From contig JAQOTA010000050.1 in NCBI GenBank assembly GCA_029532415.1, positions 3,410,001 through 3,474,000 on the forward strand: a DNA stretch of 64,000 nt, written 5' to 3'. Each line of letters opens with the position of its first letter. The first letter of the stretch is position 1. Shown here piece by piece: positions 47,101-57,322 of the stretch. The stretch comes from Marasmius tenuissimus. Its lineage: Eukaryota > Basidiomycota > Agaricomycetes > Agaricales > Marasmiaceae. The notes below the pieces were generated by a model, which made no database searches, was not told the DNA's origin, and was given only the letters and a program-made list of their open reading frames with translations. A program made the position numbers and the translations under genes.

Positions 47101-47202
47101 GATGGCGGTTTCTCGTCTTCGCAAGACATGAACATGCAAGCATCCGCAACGCCAGGGAGCGAGTCGGACCATGAACATGAAGCAACAGTAAAAACAGAAT
47201 GA
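44150..47202 (+). CDS. RFX-family winged-helix transcription factor
   Basis: Nuclear factor with an RFX DNA-binding domain. Fungal relatives (Crt1/Rfx1, Sak1, RfxA) control ribonucleotide reductase and DNA-damage genes or growth and differentiation. After a Ser/Pro/His-rich N-terminus (MAAVNMQIMSASMPLDFLPM) the RFX domain reads AKQIFVQAW, LTANYAPYPDGNVPRQGLYFSYRRVCDQYGI, and [33 protein letters not shown]. The central part has FPSIDEAVG and the extended dimerisation domain (EVWGWFQDHLDLLLENVRTFRFDQFEINLRTFW, VYDEILEFLRSQMLSPIPTASLTNLRQFANKMEKILLVALNDY). The C-terminus is Ser-rich and acidic (GSESDHEHEATVKTE). About eight introns. It is around 860 residues. The start is the first ATG in frame. 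Confidence 0.92.
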
Positions 47203-47710
47203 ACGGACCAATGGACGGATTCATGTACACTTGACGTCGGAATTTCTTCTTTTCTCTTTTCGTTCTGTTTCGCCTCCGGACTGGGTCTGACACTTACTTA
47301 TTCTTATTTTTTTGGGTCGTTGAAAGTACTCCTTTCTAATCGTCTTTGTTTTCAAGCTCAAGTACTTTACTCCCGCCTCTGGTTACCGCTTTCTATTGAT
47401 ATCCCCTCCCGGGTCTCTTTCTTACCTCCTTGTTCGTTTGTCGCTGCAAGTCTTGTATTACCCACCGTTTTCGTTTTACCTTTGATTCGTCCTCCACGCT
47501 CTTTAATGTACAGGATGTTAACAGTATCTAAATCTAAGTATCTCTTTGCCCATAAAAACGTCAGCTCAGTACACGGTCGAATAGCCCAGAAAGTATCAGA
47601 AGACTGAGAACGATTGACTAAAGGAGTGATCCAAATTGACATAAGATATAATAACAACATTGCGCCCCAAGTTTATGTAGGTATCGACGGTGCGTAAGAA
47701 CCTGTCCTTA
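47203..47710. other. Intergenic between convergent RFX and BFR1 genes
   Basis: 508 bp with no gene; two 3' UTRs. T-rich top strand. Confidence 0.55.
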
Positions 47711-49536
47711 CTAGGCTTCTGCCTCTGCCTCTCCGTTTTGCTCCTTCACAGACTCAAGTTTGTTATCAACTTCTTCCGTGGGCACGGCAACAGAGGTCAA
47801 GTCTGTGGCCTTGGGGGTTGGCGCGGGCTCGCCGGGACGTTCACCACCTCCATTGGGGGGTGTAACATCAACGTTAGACGAGTCCTGAGACTTGACGGCT
47901 TCCTTAGAGTCGTTAAGTCGTTGAATATCAGCCTCCGCTTTGGAGATATTCTCGGCGGTGACACGGGCTTGGTTGGCTTCAAACCAAGCCTTTTTCGTCT
48001 TGACGTTCTCGATAACACGGGGGACGTCGGAAGCAGAAGTTGGCGGAGGGATGGAGAGGGTAAGCAGAGCGGAAAGTGTAGAGAAGGGAAGATTGAGTTG
48101 AGATGACGTGGTGGAGGCAGCATCGGCGTTGTCGTTCGACTTCGCACTTTGCTTCTTGTTGCCTTTGCTTTTGCCCTTGCCTGCGACAAAATAGTTATCT
48201 TCCTCCTCTCCCTTCTTCTTGCGGGCAACCATTCCCTCAGGTGCTGCCTCGACCTTCCTTATGTCTAGTTTGGCAACACCAGCAATTTCGCCGCGTTGGT
48301 GAAGAGGAGTACTCTTGTATGTGACCTCTCCGGAAGTCTTGCCGGACAACGCGTCAATGAGCGTCTGACAGTCCTCAATCTGGGCCTGGAAGGCAGGGAC
48401 CTCAGCCTCGTCCCTCAAACGTTGAGCAATCTCCTGCTTCTTCGCCAGCTCGTCCGCCGCTCTCTGGGATTTGGCCTTCTCTGCACGACGGGCCCTATCC
48501 TCGTTAACCTTCGTCCAGTACCTGTCGTTTGCCTCTCGGTAATTCGAACTCGACTCCCGCTTCTCATTGTAGAGAGTGTTGACCTGGACCTGCAGGTTGT
48601 CGCGTTCTTCGAAAAGCTTCGACCGGCCTTGGTAAGCCTCATCTTCCTCCTTCTTCAACACGGCCAACTCGTCCCGGATCTGATCGTACCGGTCAGAGAT
48701 AGCTTTGAATTCGGGGTCATCCAGCTGCTTCTTGAGCTCATCAATCTTCTTCCGCTCCGCTTCAATGGCATCTTGGTCGGCCTGGAAGCCCTCGACCGTT
48801 CGGCGATTTCGCTTGCATTGGCTGATCTCCTGCAATGCACGCTTCTCATCTGCGAGTTTCATGTTGCCGGATTCGATTTGTTTCTCCAGGTTGCTTGAAG
48901 TCGTGTGAGGCCGAGGATGCCGAAGTGAAGAGTTACTTGTACGTACCTGATACGGGAGTCGACCTCCGCCACGCTTCTGTAAGGAATCTTGCCCTTTGAC
49001 GCCTGCAAGTCTGCTATCTAGTTCGAGAGTTAGCCCCAGCCGCGTGTAGTTGGGAGGTATGCGTGAACAAAGGATACACACCTTCTTGTTGATGAATTCG
49101 TTGTGGGACTTGATCTGGTCGTGGATTTTTCCTTTTGACGACTTATTGGAGGATTGCTGGTCCCGTATGCCATCAAGTTCGGCCTTGAGAGCATTGCGCT
49201 TTTCGTTTCCGGAGCCTCCCTTGGTAGCGAGGCTGATCTTGTCTTTGACGGCCGACTGGTCACATACGTGTACATTCAGCTCGGTTCTTTGACTAAAGAT
49301 ATCCAAGGAATACACACCAGTTTCAACTGGAGAGCATCTATCTCTCCTTTAAGCCTCTGCTGCTCAGCATCATATACCTTCTTGTCGGGCTTTCCTCCTG
49401 CAGTAGGGACGGGTGCATCCGTCTTTTTCTCGCTGGGAACGGTGGAAACTGGCGTGGCAGTTCCGCTAGTGGATTCTGGGGTCTTGCCCTTCCCTGAAGC
49501 GCCGTTGGTCTTCGACTTTGCAGCAGCAGCAGCCAT
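47711..49536 (-). CDS. BFR1: BFR1-like mRNP/ER-associated coiled-coil protein
   Basis: Homologue of yeast Bfr1, an mRNA- and polysome-binding protein at the ER with links to secretion and nuclear segregation. The N-terminus is MAAAAAKSKTNGASGKGKTP, then the Bfr1 coiled-coil block: DAEQQRLKGEIDALQLKL, SAVKDKISLATKGG, HDQIKSHNEFINKKIADLQASKGKIPYRSVAEVDSRISNLEKQIESGNMKLADEKRAL. It continues DELKKQLDDPEFKAISDRYD and ends with a Lys-rich region and an acidic tail ending VKEQNGEAEAEA. Three introns. An (AG)n microsatellite (49560-49575) lies just upstream of the start. Confidence 0.9.
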
Positions 49537-49559
49537 TAGTAAGCCGGAAACTGGGTATT

Positions 49560-49575
49560 AGAGAGAGAGAGAGAG
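49560..49575. repeat. (AG)n microsatellite
   Basis: Eight AG dinucleotides directly upstream of the BFR1 start, in the 5' leader. Confidence 0.85.
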
Positions 49576-49731
49576 TGAATTAGGAGGGGGGTTGGAAGGA
49601 GGAAGGAAAAATAATGATCGTGTGAAAATGCAAGCGACCGGACTTGGGCAACTTGCTACGCCGGTCTGAGCGCTCAGTACTACAGTGCTTTCAGAGATCG
49701 TACAAGGAGGGATAAAATGAACGAGAATCAA

Positions 49732-50455
49732 CTAAAATACAGTCTGGGTATCCAACTTCTCTACTTCACGATAACATTCTTCGTAGAGCTCCTTGTAATC
49801 GTCATCCTTCTCCTCCTTGCCCTCTTTCCGCTTCGTCTTTTTCTTTTGGTCCGGACAAATCATCACACAGCTCGTCGGTCGCTTGGTTGAGCTTGCGAAT
49901 CCGAGCTCTTCTTTTGACGAGACGAACACATAGGGAACACCGGCTTCCTCGCTCAAGACGGGGAGGTGTGATATTATGTCGATTGGACTAATGTCAGCAG
50001 CCAGAACTAGAAGACTGCAGTAGAATTTAATGCGATTTGCGACGCGGTGAGAAGAAAAAAAGGGCTCACCCTTTTTCACCCTTTCTTATTCCTTTAACGA
50101 CCTCCTTGACGCCTCGTTTGACCTGGCGTGCTTTCGAAGCTAAAGTAAGTGTTAGCGTACTGTTCACGCGCCGTCCAGCCAAAATCCCGGCACCTTTCTT
50201 GATCGTTTTATTGAGTTTCTTCAACAGTTTCTTCTGAGCAAGCGGTTTTGCGAGGGGAGACAACTCCTCCAGAGGAATGATTATTTCCGTCGTCTCTTTC
50301 TTCGACTTTTTTGGTGACTGAGGTTGAAAGCTTAGGCTGAAAAGGCAAACCAGATCACGGAAATTTGGGCTCACCTTGGTCGCACCGTCCTCCATTTCGA
50401 TATCAACGTCCTCTACCTCTACAACATCTTTTGTTTCTTTCTTGGACTTGCCCAT
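49732..50455 (-). CDS. NHP2: H/ACA ribonucleoprotein subunit NHP2
   Basis: L7Ae-family core protein of H/ACA snoRNPs, for rRNA pseudouridylation and processing in the nucleolus. Exons join to MGKSKKETKDVVEVEDVDIEMEDGATK, SPKKSKKETTEIIIPLEELSPLAKPLAQKKLLKKLNKTIKK, ASKARQVKRGVKEVVKGIRKGEKG and LLVLAADISPIDIISHLPVLSEEAGVPYVFVSSKEELG. It then carries TKRPTSCVMICPDQKKK. The RNA-binding L7Ae motif (RGVKEVVKGIRKGEKG LLVLAADISPID) is the signature. A C-terminal acidic helix follows. Three or four introns. Divergent from the PX/PXB gene, 139 bp away. Confidence 0.93.
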
Positions 50456-50594
50456 CGTTGGAGGTCGTGAGGTCGAAAAAATAGCCGTATTAACGTCACG
50501 TGTATGCTTCTATGCCTTACCGGCAGGCGCTTCGATTTACAGGCACAACCGCGCCCGCCGTCCGGCCAAGTGCGCAGCTTGCGCATCATCGTCC
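50456..50594. promoter_or_regulatory. Divergent promoter NHP2 / PX-PXB gene
   Basis: 139 bp separate the two opposing start codons; a CACGTG core lies near 50500 and could be an E-box for a bHLH factor. No coding feature. Confidence 0.45.
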
Positions 50595-53500
50595 ATGTCG
50601 TTGTCATCGTCCCCGGCATCGCCCACAACGCTCTCAATGTCGTCCCCATTGTCTCCTACGCCTTCGACACCTTTAACGCCCTCTCGTCCTCCACGTCCAA
50701 CCCGTAGCATTCCCCCATTACCCCCCACCGATGAGCCACAGTCGGCCTCGGAGGTCCCTCGGACTTCGTCACCCGTTGACGAATCGCCGCTGCAAAGTAG
50801 CTCAAGGGAGACTGACCAGGACTCTCCAGAACTTTTGACGCCTCTTCGAGCCCATTATCTCAAGAAATCACTTATCCAGCTTCAATTCCAACAAGAACTA
50901 GACGATATCACGACCGCCGCGCCCAATAATGTATCGACCTTCTCGTACCTTGGCCCGCCCTTTAATCCACCTCCAAGAGACGCACCACCCATCGACCTTC
51001 CATTCTTGCGATACATATTTCGACAATTTGTACTTACTTTTCCCTTCATGGCCGCTGCACCAAAGGACTTCTACTCTGATAAGCTCCAACCCTTCATCGG
51101 CGCCATGCTTTCACGCAATTTATCTCCTACCTCCGTCTTTGATGAAGATTCTGACACGGAAAAAGCTATGAGGATGAAGCTTCTTACCCGTATCGAGAGA
51201 AACTTGTCGTTGTTCGTTGGTGCTGCAATCAAGCTTGTGGAACGAGAGGAGGTGGTGCGCCTTAGTCAATCGGATCTCGATCGCATAGAAAATCTGGCAA
51301 AGAAACGGGAGGCGAGGAATCTGAAGCGAAAGGATATATTCGAGGTGAACATTGTTAGTGTGAGGACCGTAACAGACAAGGGAAGGATGCGTAGTCGAAT
51401 GCACGAGGTTCGTTGTCATCCATGGTCCTCCTACTCATTCATATCCAATCTATCCGCAGGAATTCATAATAAGAACGCGTAGGTCCAACCATCCGGATTG
51501 GTTTGTGTCGAGAAGATACGGTGATTTCCGGACGCTTGCCAATGAGGTGCGCTTTGAACACACGTATGCTCATTTTCTGTGATTCAGTGACTGAACTCTA
51601 CGCGTAGCTCAGAAAGGCTCATCCTGAAGAGGAGGTTCGGAATCCTCCGCCCAAGAACCGCACCGCAGTCAATGCTCCAAATTCACCTGCCCCGATGACG
51701 CCCTCAAGTTTCGCGGCCCGCCAAGCTATGGGCCAACAATCTTGGGACGAGCAATCGATCGGGTCACCCGACTCCTTCGCTTTCTCTCCGATGCAACAGA
51801 CGCACCCAGCCCTGCTTGCGAGAGAGAAGAACCGACTTACACTTCGTGCCTATCTACATTCCCTACTGGCTTCTCCCACGACCGCTTCCTCTCCCGTACT
51901 GAAGTCCTTCCTTCTCTCCGGACCAACGACATTGACGACAGATGAATTAGAGGACGCGAGATGGAGAGAGGAAGCTGATAAAGTACGGGAGGAAGGTAGG
52001 AAGAAGTTTGCGCGGGAAATTGCGAGTCGTGTGGATGGACTACGTGCCGCTGTTCGCGAAGTCAAGGGAGATATTATGGGGAAAGGTATGTTTGAAGGTT
52101 CTCGGTTCATCTTACACGGAATGGAACGTCTTTTTTTAGATGGCCTCACAAGAGTGTTTGCTACGATCAAAGTGACACCCCATGTGAAAGATTTGCCCTC
52201 AAATTATAAGAGCGTCATTGAGTGGGCTCGGATATCGTTAGTCGTCTTTTTGAACCAGAGCGTTGTGTGCTAATCGTAAAATTGGATAGTGTGGCCTCAA
52301 CGGTCTTCCAACAGCTGGTCGCAGCGGACAACGCTTCGGAGACTTTTGCGAGCTTGAAGCGGATACACGGTCTAATGCCCTACTTCATGCTCAAGGCCGC
52401 TCTGAAGGTCACCAATCCGATTGGAATGATTCGCAGTACGTCCACCTCACACGGTAGCTTTGCTATGGCTAAACTTGTGCGCAAGGCGTTTTGGACCTCT
52501 TTCTAGCACAACCATTCGGTGGACGCAGCCTTTTGCAGAGGTAAGTACAATCTAGACGTCGCACAAGGTACACTCAAGACCTCACACGTCCTCTAGGATG
52601 TTCACGGGCTCTCTTACCGAAGAGGTCAAGCAGTTGGAAGAGGAGATTGAGGCGGTCAAGGCCAAGGTAGAGGACCCTATCATGTGCGAAAAGATCAAAC
52701 AGTTCGTCTATGCACCCCGAGAGATCCAGACGATGTACAAAGCGGATGCAGGTACCCCAGCTTTCTTCGAACATTCAGACAACAAGCGCTCATACTACCT
52801 GTTGCAGCTGCCGAAAATCTCAACCTTCTGACTATCATTCTGCGCTCGGGAGATCACCCGGTACTATCGCGGGCTCAACTGCATCGAGTGGCAAAGGCCC
52901 ATAAGGCCCATTTGGTCTATATGCGATATCGGGACTCCCTGGATGATTCGGACGACGACGATGGCCCCCAGGACGAGGATGGGTGGCTCTATGAAGATCT
53001 AAGGGTGCTGGGGCACCTGTATTCCCGGTTAAGGGACAGGGAGCAATTGATTGCCTTGATATTCGAAGTATGTGTTATGTTGTTTTGCCGAAACGTGGGC
53101 TCAACCTCTTCAAGGGTTTTACGGCAGAACTCCTCAAGGATATCATTACGATATTCTACACGCCATTAGCTCAGGTATACCGTGCTGCAAGTATATCCGA
53201 CTCTCTTGGAGACCTCCAAAACTTCATCAACGATCTCATCAAGACCGTGGAACAAAGCGAGGACTGTACGTTCCTTCCATCACGCTCGCTGGGGCTTTGG
53301 TCGTCTCACTTCTTTCCAGTGACACAAGAGGACCCCAACCGGACCGTTCAGACCTTCATTGACTTGATCAAACGCCACGAACAATCGTTCTACAATTTCG
53401 TCCATAAAGTTCATTCCAAAGGAGAGGGTCTTTTCGATAGTCTCATGAGATGGATAGAGCTCTTCCTTACTGTTGTTAGGGAAGGCATTGGCTCTCCAAT

Positions 53501-54402
53501 CAGTCTGGAGTTCCTACTTCCCCATAGAGGCAAGGAACGCGCCGATATCCTTGCAGAGGTCGACAAGGTTGCGTTGTACCATTACAAGCTCAAGGTGCTC
53601 TATGAAGACAAGATCCGTCGGCGGTTCGGCCGATCGCAAGGGCAACAAGACGCAGATGCAGAGGATGAAGCGACGAAGGCCCTTGTGGATAGTGTCGTTG
53701 GCGAAATCAGCTTTGGAGAACTCGCACAGGGCGACGCTATCGATGTCGCCGCTGAGGCATCAGATGAGGACGAGTACTACACCTCCAGCGAGTATGACTC
53801 CAGCGACGAAGATGACTCTGAAGAAAGTGGAAGCGACGAGGAGAGCGTCGAGTCGCCGGGTCCAAATGCCTCTACATTACACACAAGGCCGTCGGATATC
53901 TCACATCGGGGACCCCCTTCGTCCGGTCTACCTCCACGCAACAGTTCACGGCCTCCTGAAACCCGACGACCATCATCTCGCCCGCATCCTGCTTCTTTGA
54001 AGACTTCCCGGTCTATGACCTCCATCAACCGATCCGTCAGGCGTAGTGAAGACGTCCCCCCCGTACCGCCAATTCCTGGAACGCCTCGACGCAGCGAAGA
54101 TTCACAAGTCCCTCGAACTCCTCGAACTCCTCGTACGCCCTTGCGTACCGCTATGTCCAAACCTTTACCCCCCAGTCCTACACCCCATAAGTCTGCTCAT
54201 AGCAGTGGATCGCCGTCGCCCAAGAACGACAGCAAACGAAAGAAGCCCGGAAGCTTGCAACCCCCCGAACTCAATTTGATACCACAATTACTGCCGGTGT
54301 TCAAAGAAATGGCAAGTCAAGTGAACTGCTTTGGGTCCTTCACGCACTTACACGCACCCTCAGATACGTCCACATCTACAGCCGAGGCAAAGGACCCAAT
54401 AG
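50595..54402 (+). CDS. PX- and PXB-domain lipid-binding protein (YPR097W type)
   Basis: Predicted cytosolic lipid-binding protein with a PX-associated B domain and a PX domain, similar in plan to yeast YPR097W. Order: a Ser/Pro-rich start (MSLSSSPASPTTLSMSSP), then the PXB part (RAHYLKKSLIQLQFQQELDD, FLRYIFRQFVLTFPFMAAAPKDFY). The PX core is DIFEVNIVSVRTV ... EFIIRTRRSNHPDWFVSRRYGDFRTLANELRKAHPEE. A large C-terminal domain follows (KDLPSNYKSVIEWAR, AQPFGGRSLLQRMFTGSL, VYMRYRDSLDDSDDD, EALLKDIITIFYTPLAQVYR-like segment). An acidic and SP/RT-rich region precedes the end. The last intron (54312-54381) appears to have a GC donor, ATG|GCAAGT, which gives the end KEMPRQRTQ; without it the frame would run to 54581. 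I chose the spliced end. About ten introns and more than 1,000 residues. Confidence 0.82.
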
Positions 54403-54659
54403 ATCATTGCCACCTCGCAAGCAGTATATATGATATTTCTTGTATGATTTGTTATAATAATATAGACTTTGTAGCAGCGCTAATACACATCAGTAAGGAG
54501 CTGTTGGTGATACCTCCTCGAAGATATTGGTTTCCTTATGTCGACGAGCAAACGTGGTTCACGGTCACTCGGAGGGTTTGACTCCGACAGAGCCACCGAA
54601 GGAGAAGTTATCAAAGGAAGCTCTATTTGTTCAGTTTACAGATTGGGAGTGTTATAGAA

Positions 54660-56949
54660 TTACGTCTGCCTCTTCTTGACCGGAGTGACTTTGAGCGGAA
54701 GGGTGGGCTCGATCTTGTTCGACCCTTTGATAATGGGCGTGATACTACCGCCCATCGCCCAAAAGATGGGCTCCTTGGGCGAGACCGAGAACTCAAATCT
54801 CTCCATGAGCATCGTAAGAATGAGTTCTGCACGAAGGTTAGTATTCCGCCGCTTTCTAAAGGGAAGTTTTAGGGACTTACTCATTTCCATCTCGGCAAAC
54901 TTATAGCCAATGCAAGACTTGCCACCAAGAGTGAAAGTCATCCTGGAAAAAGCTTGAGCAGAAGAATAGAGACTGGTGGAAAATTGACGAACATATTGGC
55001 GTACTGGGCCGGAAGTTTCGCGTCGACAACGGATTTTCGAGTAGGTTCAAGCCAGCGTTCTGGGTTCCACTCCTCGGCGTCCTCACCCCAAACGAGCTTA
55101 TTCCTATTATAGCTGATGATCGAGATGATCAATTCCGTCTTGGGCTCGACCGCAACATAGTTGACCGTCGTCTTTCCATCCGCCGATCTAACCGGGTACA
55201 GAATCGGAATGACAGATTGGCTGTTTGAACTGCGAGAGTATTAGCGAAATTGGGAGGGTAGGAACATGTTTGCAAACTCACGTGCGGTAGACTTGATCCA
55301 CTGGAGGATAGCTGTTGCAAACGATAATGAGTAATGAAGCAACCAGATCTTGAAGTTCTGCTCACCATCTCAAAGTTTCCTTACAAATAGCGTCAAGGTA
55401 AGGGAGTTGCATGAGCGTGTCGAAGTCGAGATCGCCATGTTTCACTCGCGCTTCCGAAACCTCCTTCCGGAGCCTTTCTTGTTGATCGGGGAGGATAGCC
55501 ATCTGATGGAGAATGCGCGACAGCGATCCCGCCGTCGTTTCATGACCCGCGAAAAGAGTAGTGCTGGTGGATTGCATTAAGATATAAGTAGGGTCATTCA
55601 AGAGTGGTAGCGACGAACGTGATGTGGCTGAGCATTTCGTAGTCGCTAATCTTCTCGTCTTCGTCTACGGTGTCGTTGTATCGCACTGGATTTCACAATT
55701 AATGTCATGAGGATGGGCATGGAAAAGTATTCATGCTTACGAATTGCACTGAGGATGTCTCTGCCGTTAATTTGGCCATCTTCGTACGCTTGACGTCTTG
55801 TTGCGAGGATATCTTTTGCAACGTCGTCCATGGTGTAAATGACCTTCTTCACAGCCTTGGCGTCCCGCCATGGAAGGTAGTCGATCAAGGCTTTCCTGAA
55901 CCAAGCGGGGCCAAGTTTCACCATGTACGGCAAGAACGCGCGGAATGTGGAGAGCTTGAATGTAAGAGGACTAAAAGCGACGTGAGCCGCGTGGAATAGC
56001 ACCAGAACGCCTAAAATACTTACTTCAAGATCTTCGCACTGTCATTATACATGCTAGTTCCCTTCAAACCTGTGGAATTCCGTTGTTAATATCACTGTCA
56101 CCAACCAGAACACCACCACTCACCATCAAATTTATATCCTAGCCCAGCACCGACGTATTCCAGGGCGGCCACAGACATCATCTTGTGCATGTTGACAACG
56201 CCATCATTCGACTTGCTCAGCTCTTCGAGGTGATCACAGAGCTTGAAAAACGTTTCGTCAATCTCTAAGCACAGAACACATGAAGAAAGTCCAAATCACC
56301 TCATACGCAAATGGGTAGAAATTAGGAAGAAGGTAGCGCAGGAAGTTGGTCGAGAAGAAGGGTGCAAGCAGTTTGCGCTGCTTCGTATGGATTTCACCTG
56401 AGCATAATCAACGTCAACTTCAAAAGTTGGGCGTGAGAAATGAGACATTTTGAAGCTTTACCGATTGTTCCCACCAGACCAATCCCAAAGCACAGACGAC
56501 TGCGCAGAAGATGATATTGGTTGACGTCGTAGAGTGGGCGATCAGTCTGGAAGATGGTGGTGATAGCCAATGGATCGGAGATGTATAGTTGTTGGTCCTG
56601 GATCGCTGTGTGAGTCACTGATCGCAATGATGGAAAGCTTCGAGTCCTTACACCAAACAATGCATTTACTTTTAGTAGACTCCCATAGGTGTCAACGATG
56701 TGCTTCTTGAATCTCCAACCGTCTTTATCGAAGATTTGGCCCCAGTTCCCTTTGAAGCCATCCAGAGTCAGCGAAATTGAACCACAGGAAGCTTGGGGCA
56801 TCACCTTTCCACCATGAAGCACTGGGCGGACCAGGAATATTTCGTAGTGCTCTTCTTCGTTTGTATAGTGGAACCAGCTCATTCAGAACGAAGTATCCGA
56901 CTGCTGCTACCACTATGGCACGAAGGGTAATGTAAGTGATGAGGCCCAT
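54660..56949 (-). CDS. Cytochrome P450 monooxygenase
   Basis: Membrane-anchored fungal P450. N-terminal helix MGLITYITLRAIVVAAVGYFVLNELVP, proline hinge NIPGPPSASWW, then DPLAITTIFQTDRPLYD. The I-helix has LFAGHETTAGSLS, the K-helix EKETLR-type KETLR, and PERW. The heme loop reads FTLGGKSCIGYKFAEME. The Cys is present but the conserved Arg of the FxxGxRxCxG motif is Lys here. About a dozen introns. It ends at KVTPVKKRQT. Opposite the MFS gene (373 bp between starts), with a lactonase and a terpene cyclase further right, so a role in tailoring a terpenoid product is plausible but not shown. Confidence 0.9.
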
Positions 56950-57322
56950 GCTGCGATATTAAGCTTTGGGGATTAGAGTGAGTACGTCCTCAATCACCTT
57001 CGACTCCGATATTTATCTGGTTCATAGAATTCAGCATCAAACAAAAGTCGAAACTGCGAGCCCAATCTCAAACCACAAATTGACATATCGGGAAGGTGCA
57101 GTATTCTGACTGTTGGCGAGCGGCAAGCGGCCGCTTCAACGTTGTTTGGAGTTGCAGTGGGTGCAAGCAAAACACCGGCCGCTTCTCGAGAACACAACAG
57201 GGGCTGTCGTGGCTGTATTCATCAACCATAATTGGACCCTTACGAATGAGATCTTATACCGACAGTTTGCTGGATGGAGACGGCACCTTTCTCTTCATCC
57301 AAAGCCCACTCAGTTCTAGGCC
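56950..57322. promoter_or_regulatory. Divergent promoter P450 / MFS transporter
   Basis: 373 bp between the P450 and MFS start codons, a shared upstream region that could co-regulate both. No specific element is confidently recognised. Confidence 0.4.

Noticed and set aside
54403..54581. Extended end of the PX/PXB protein
   Set aside because: Sequence becomes A+T-rich and Cys/Ile-rich, unlike the family; a GC-AG intron gives a cleaner end. Kept only as a possible retained-intron form.
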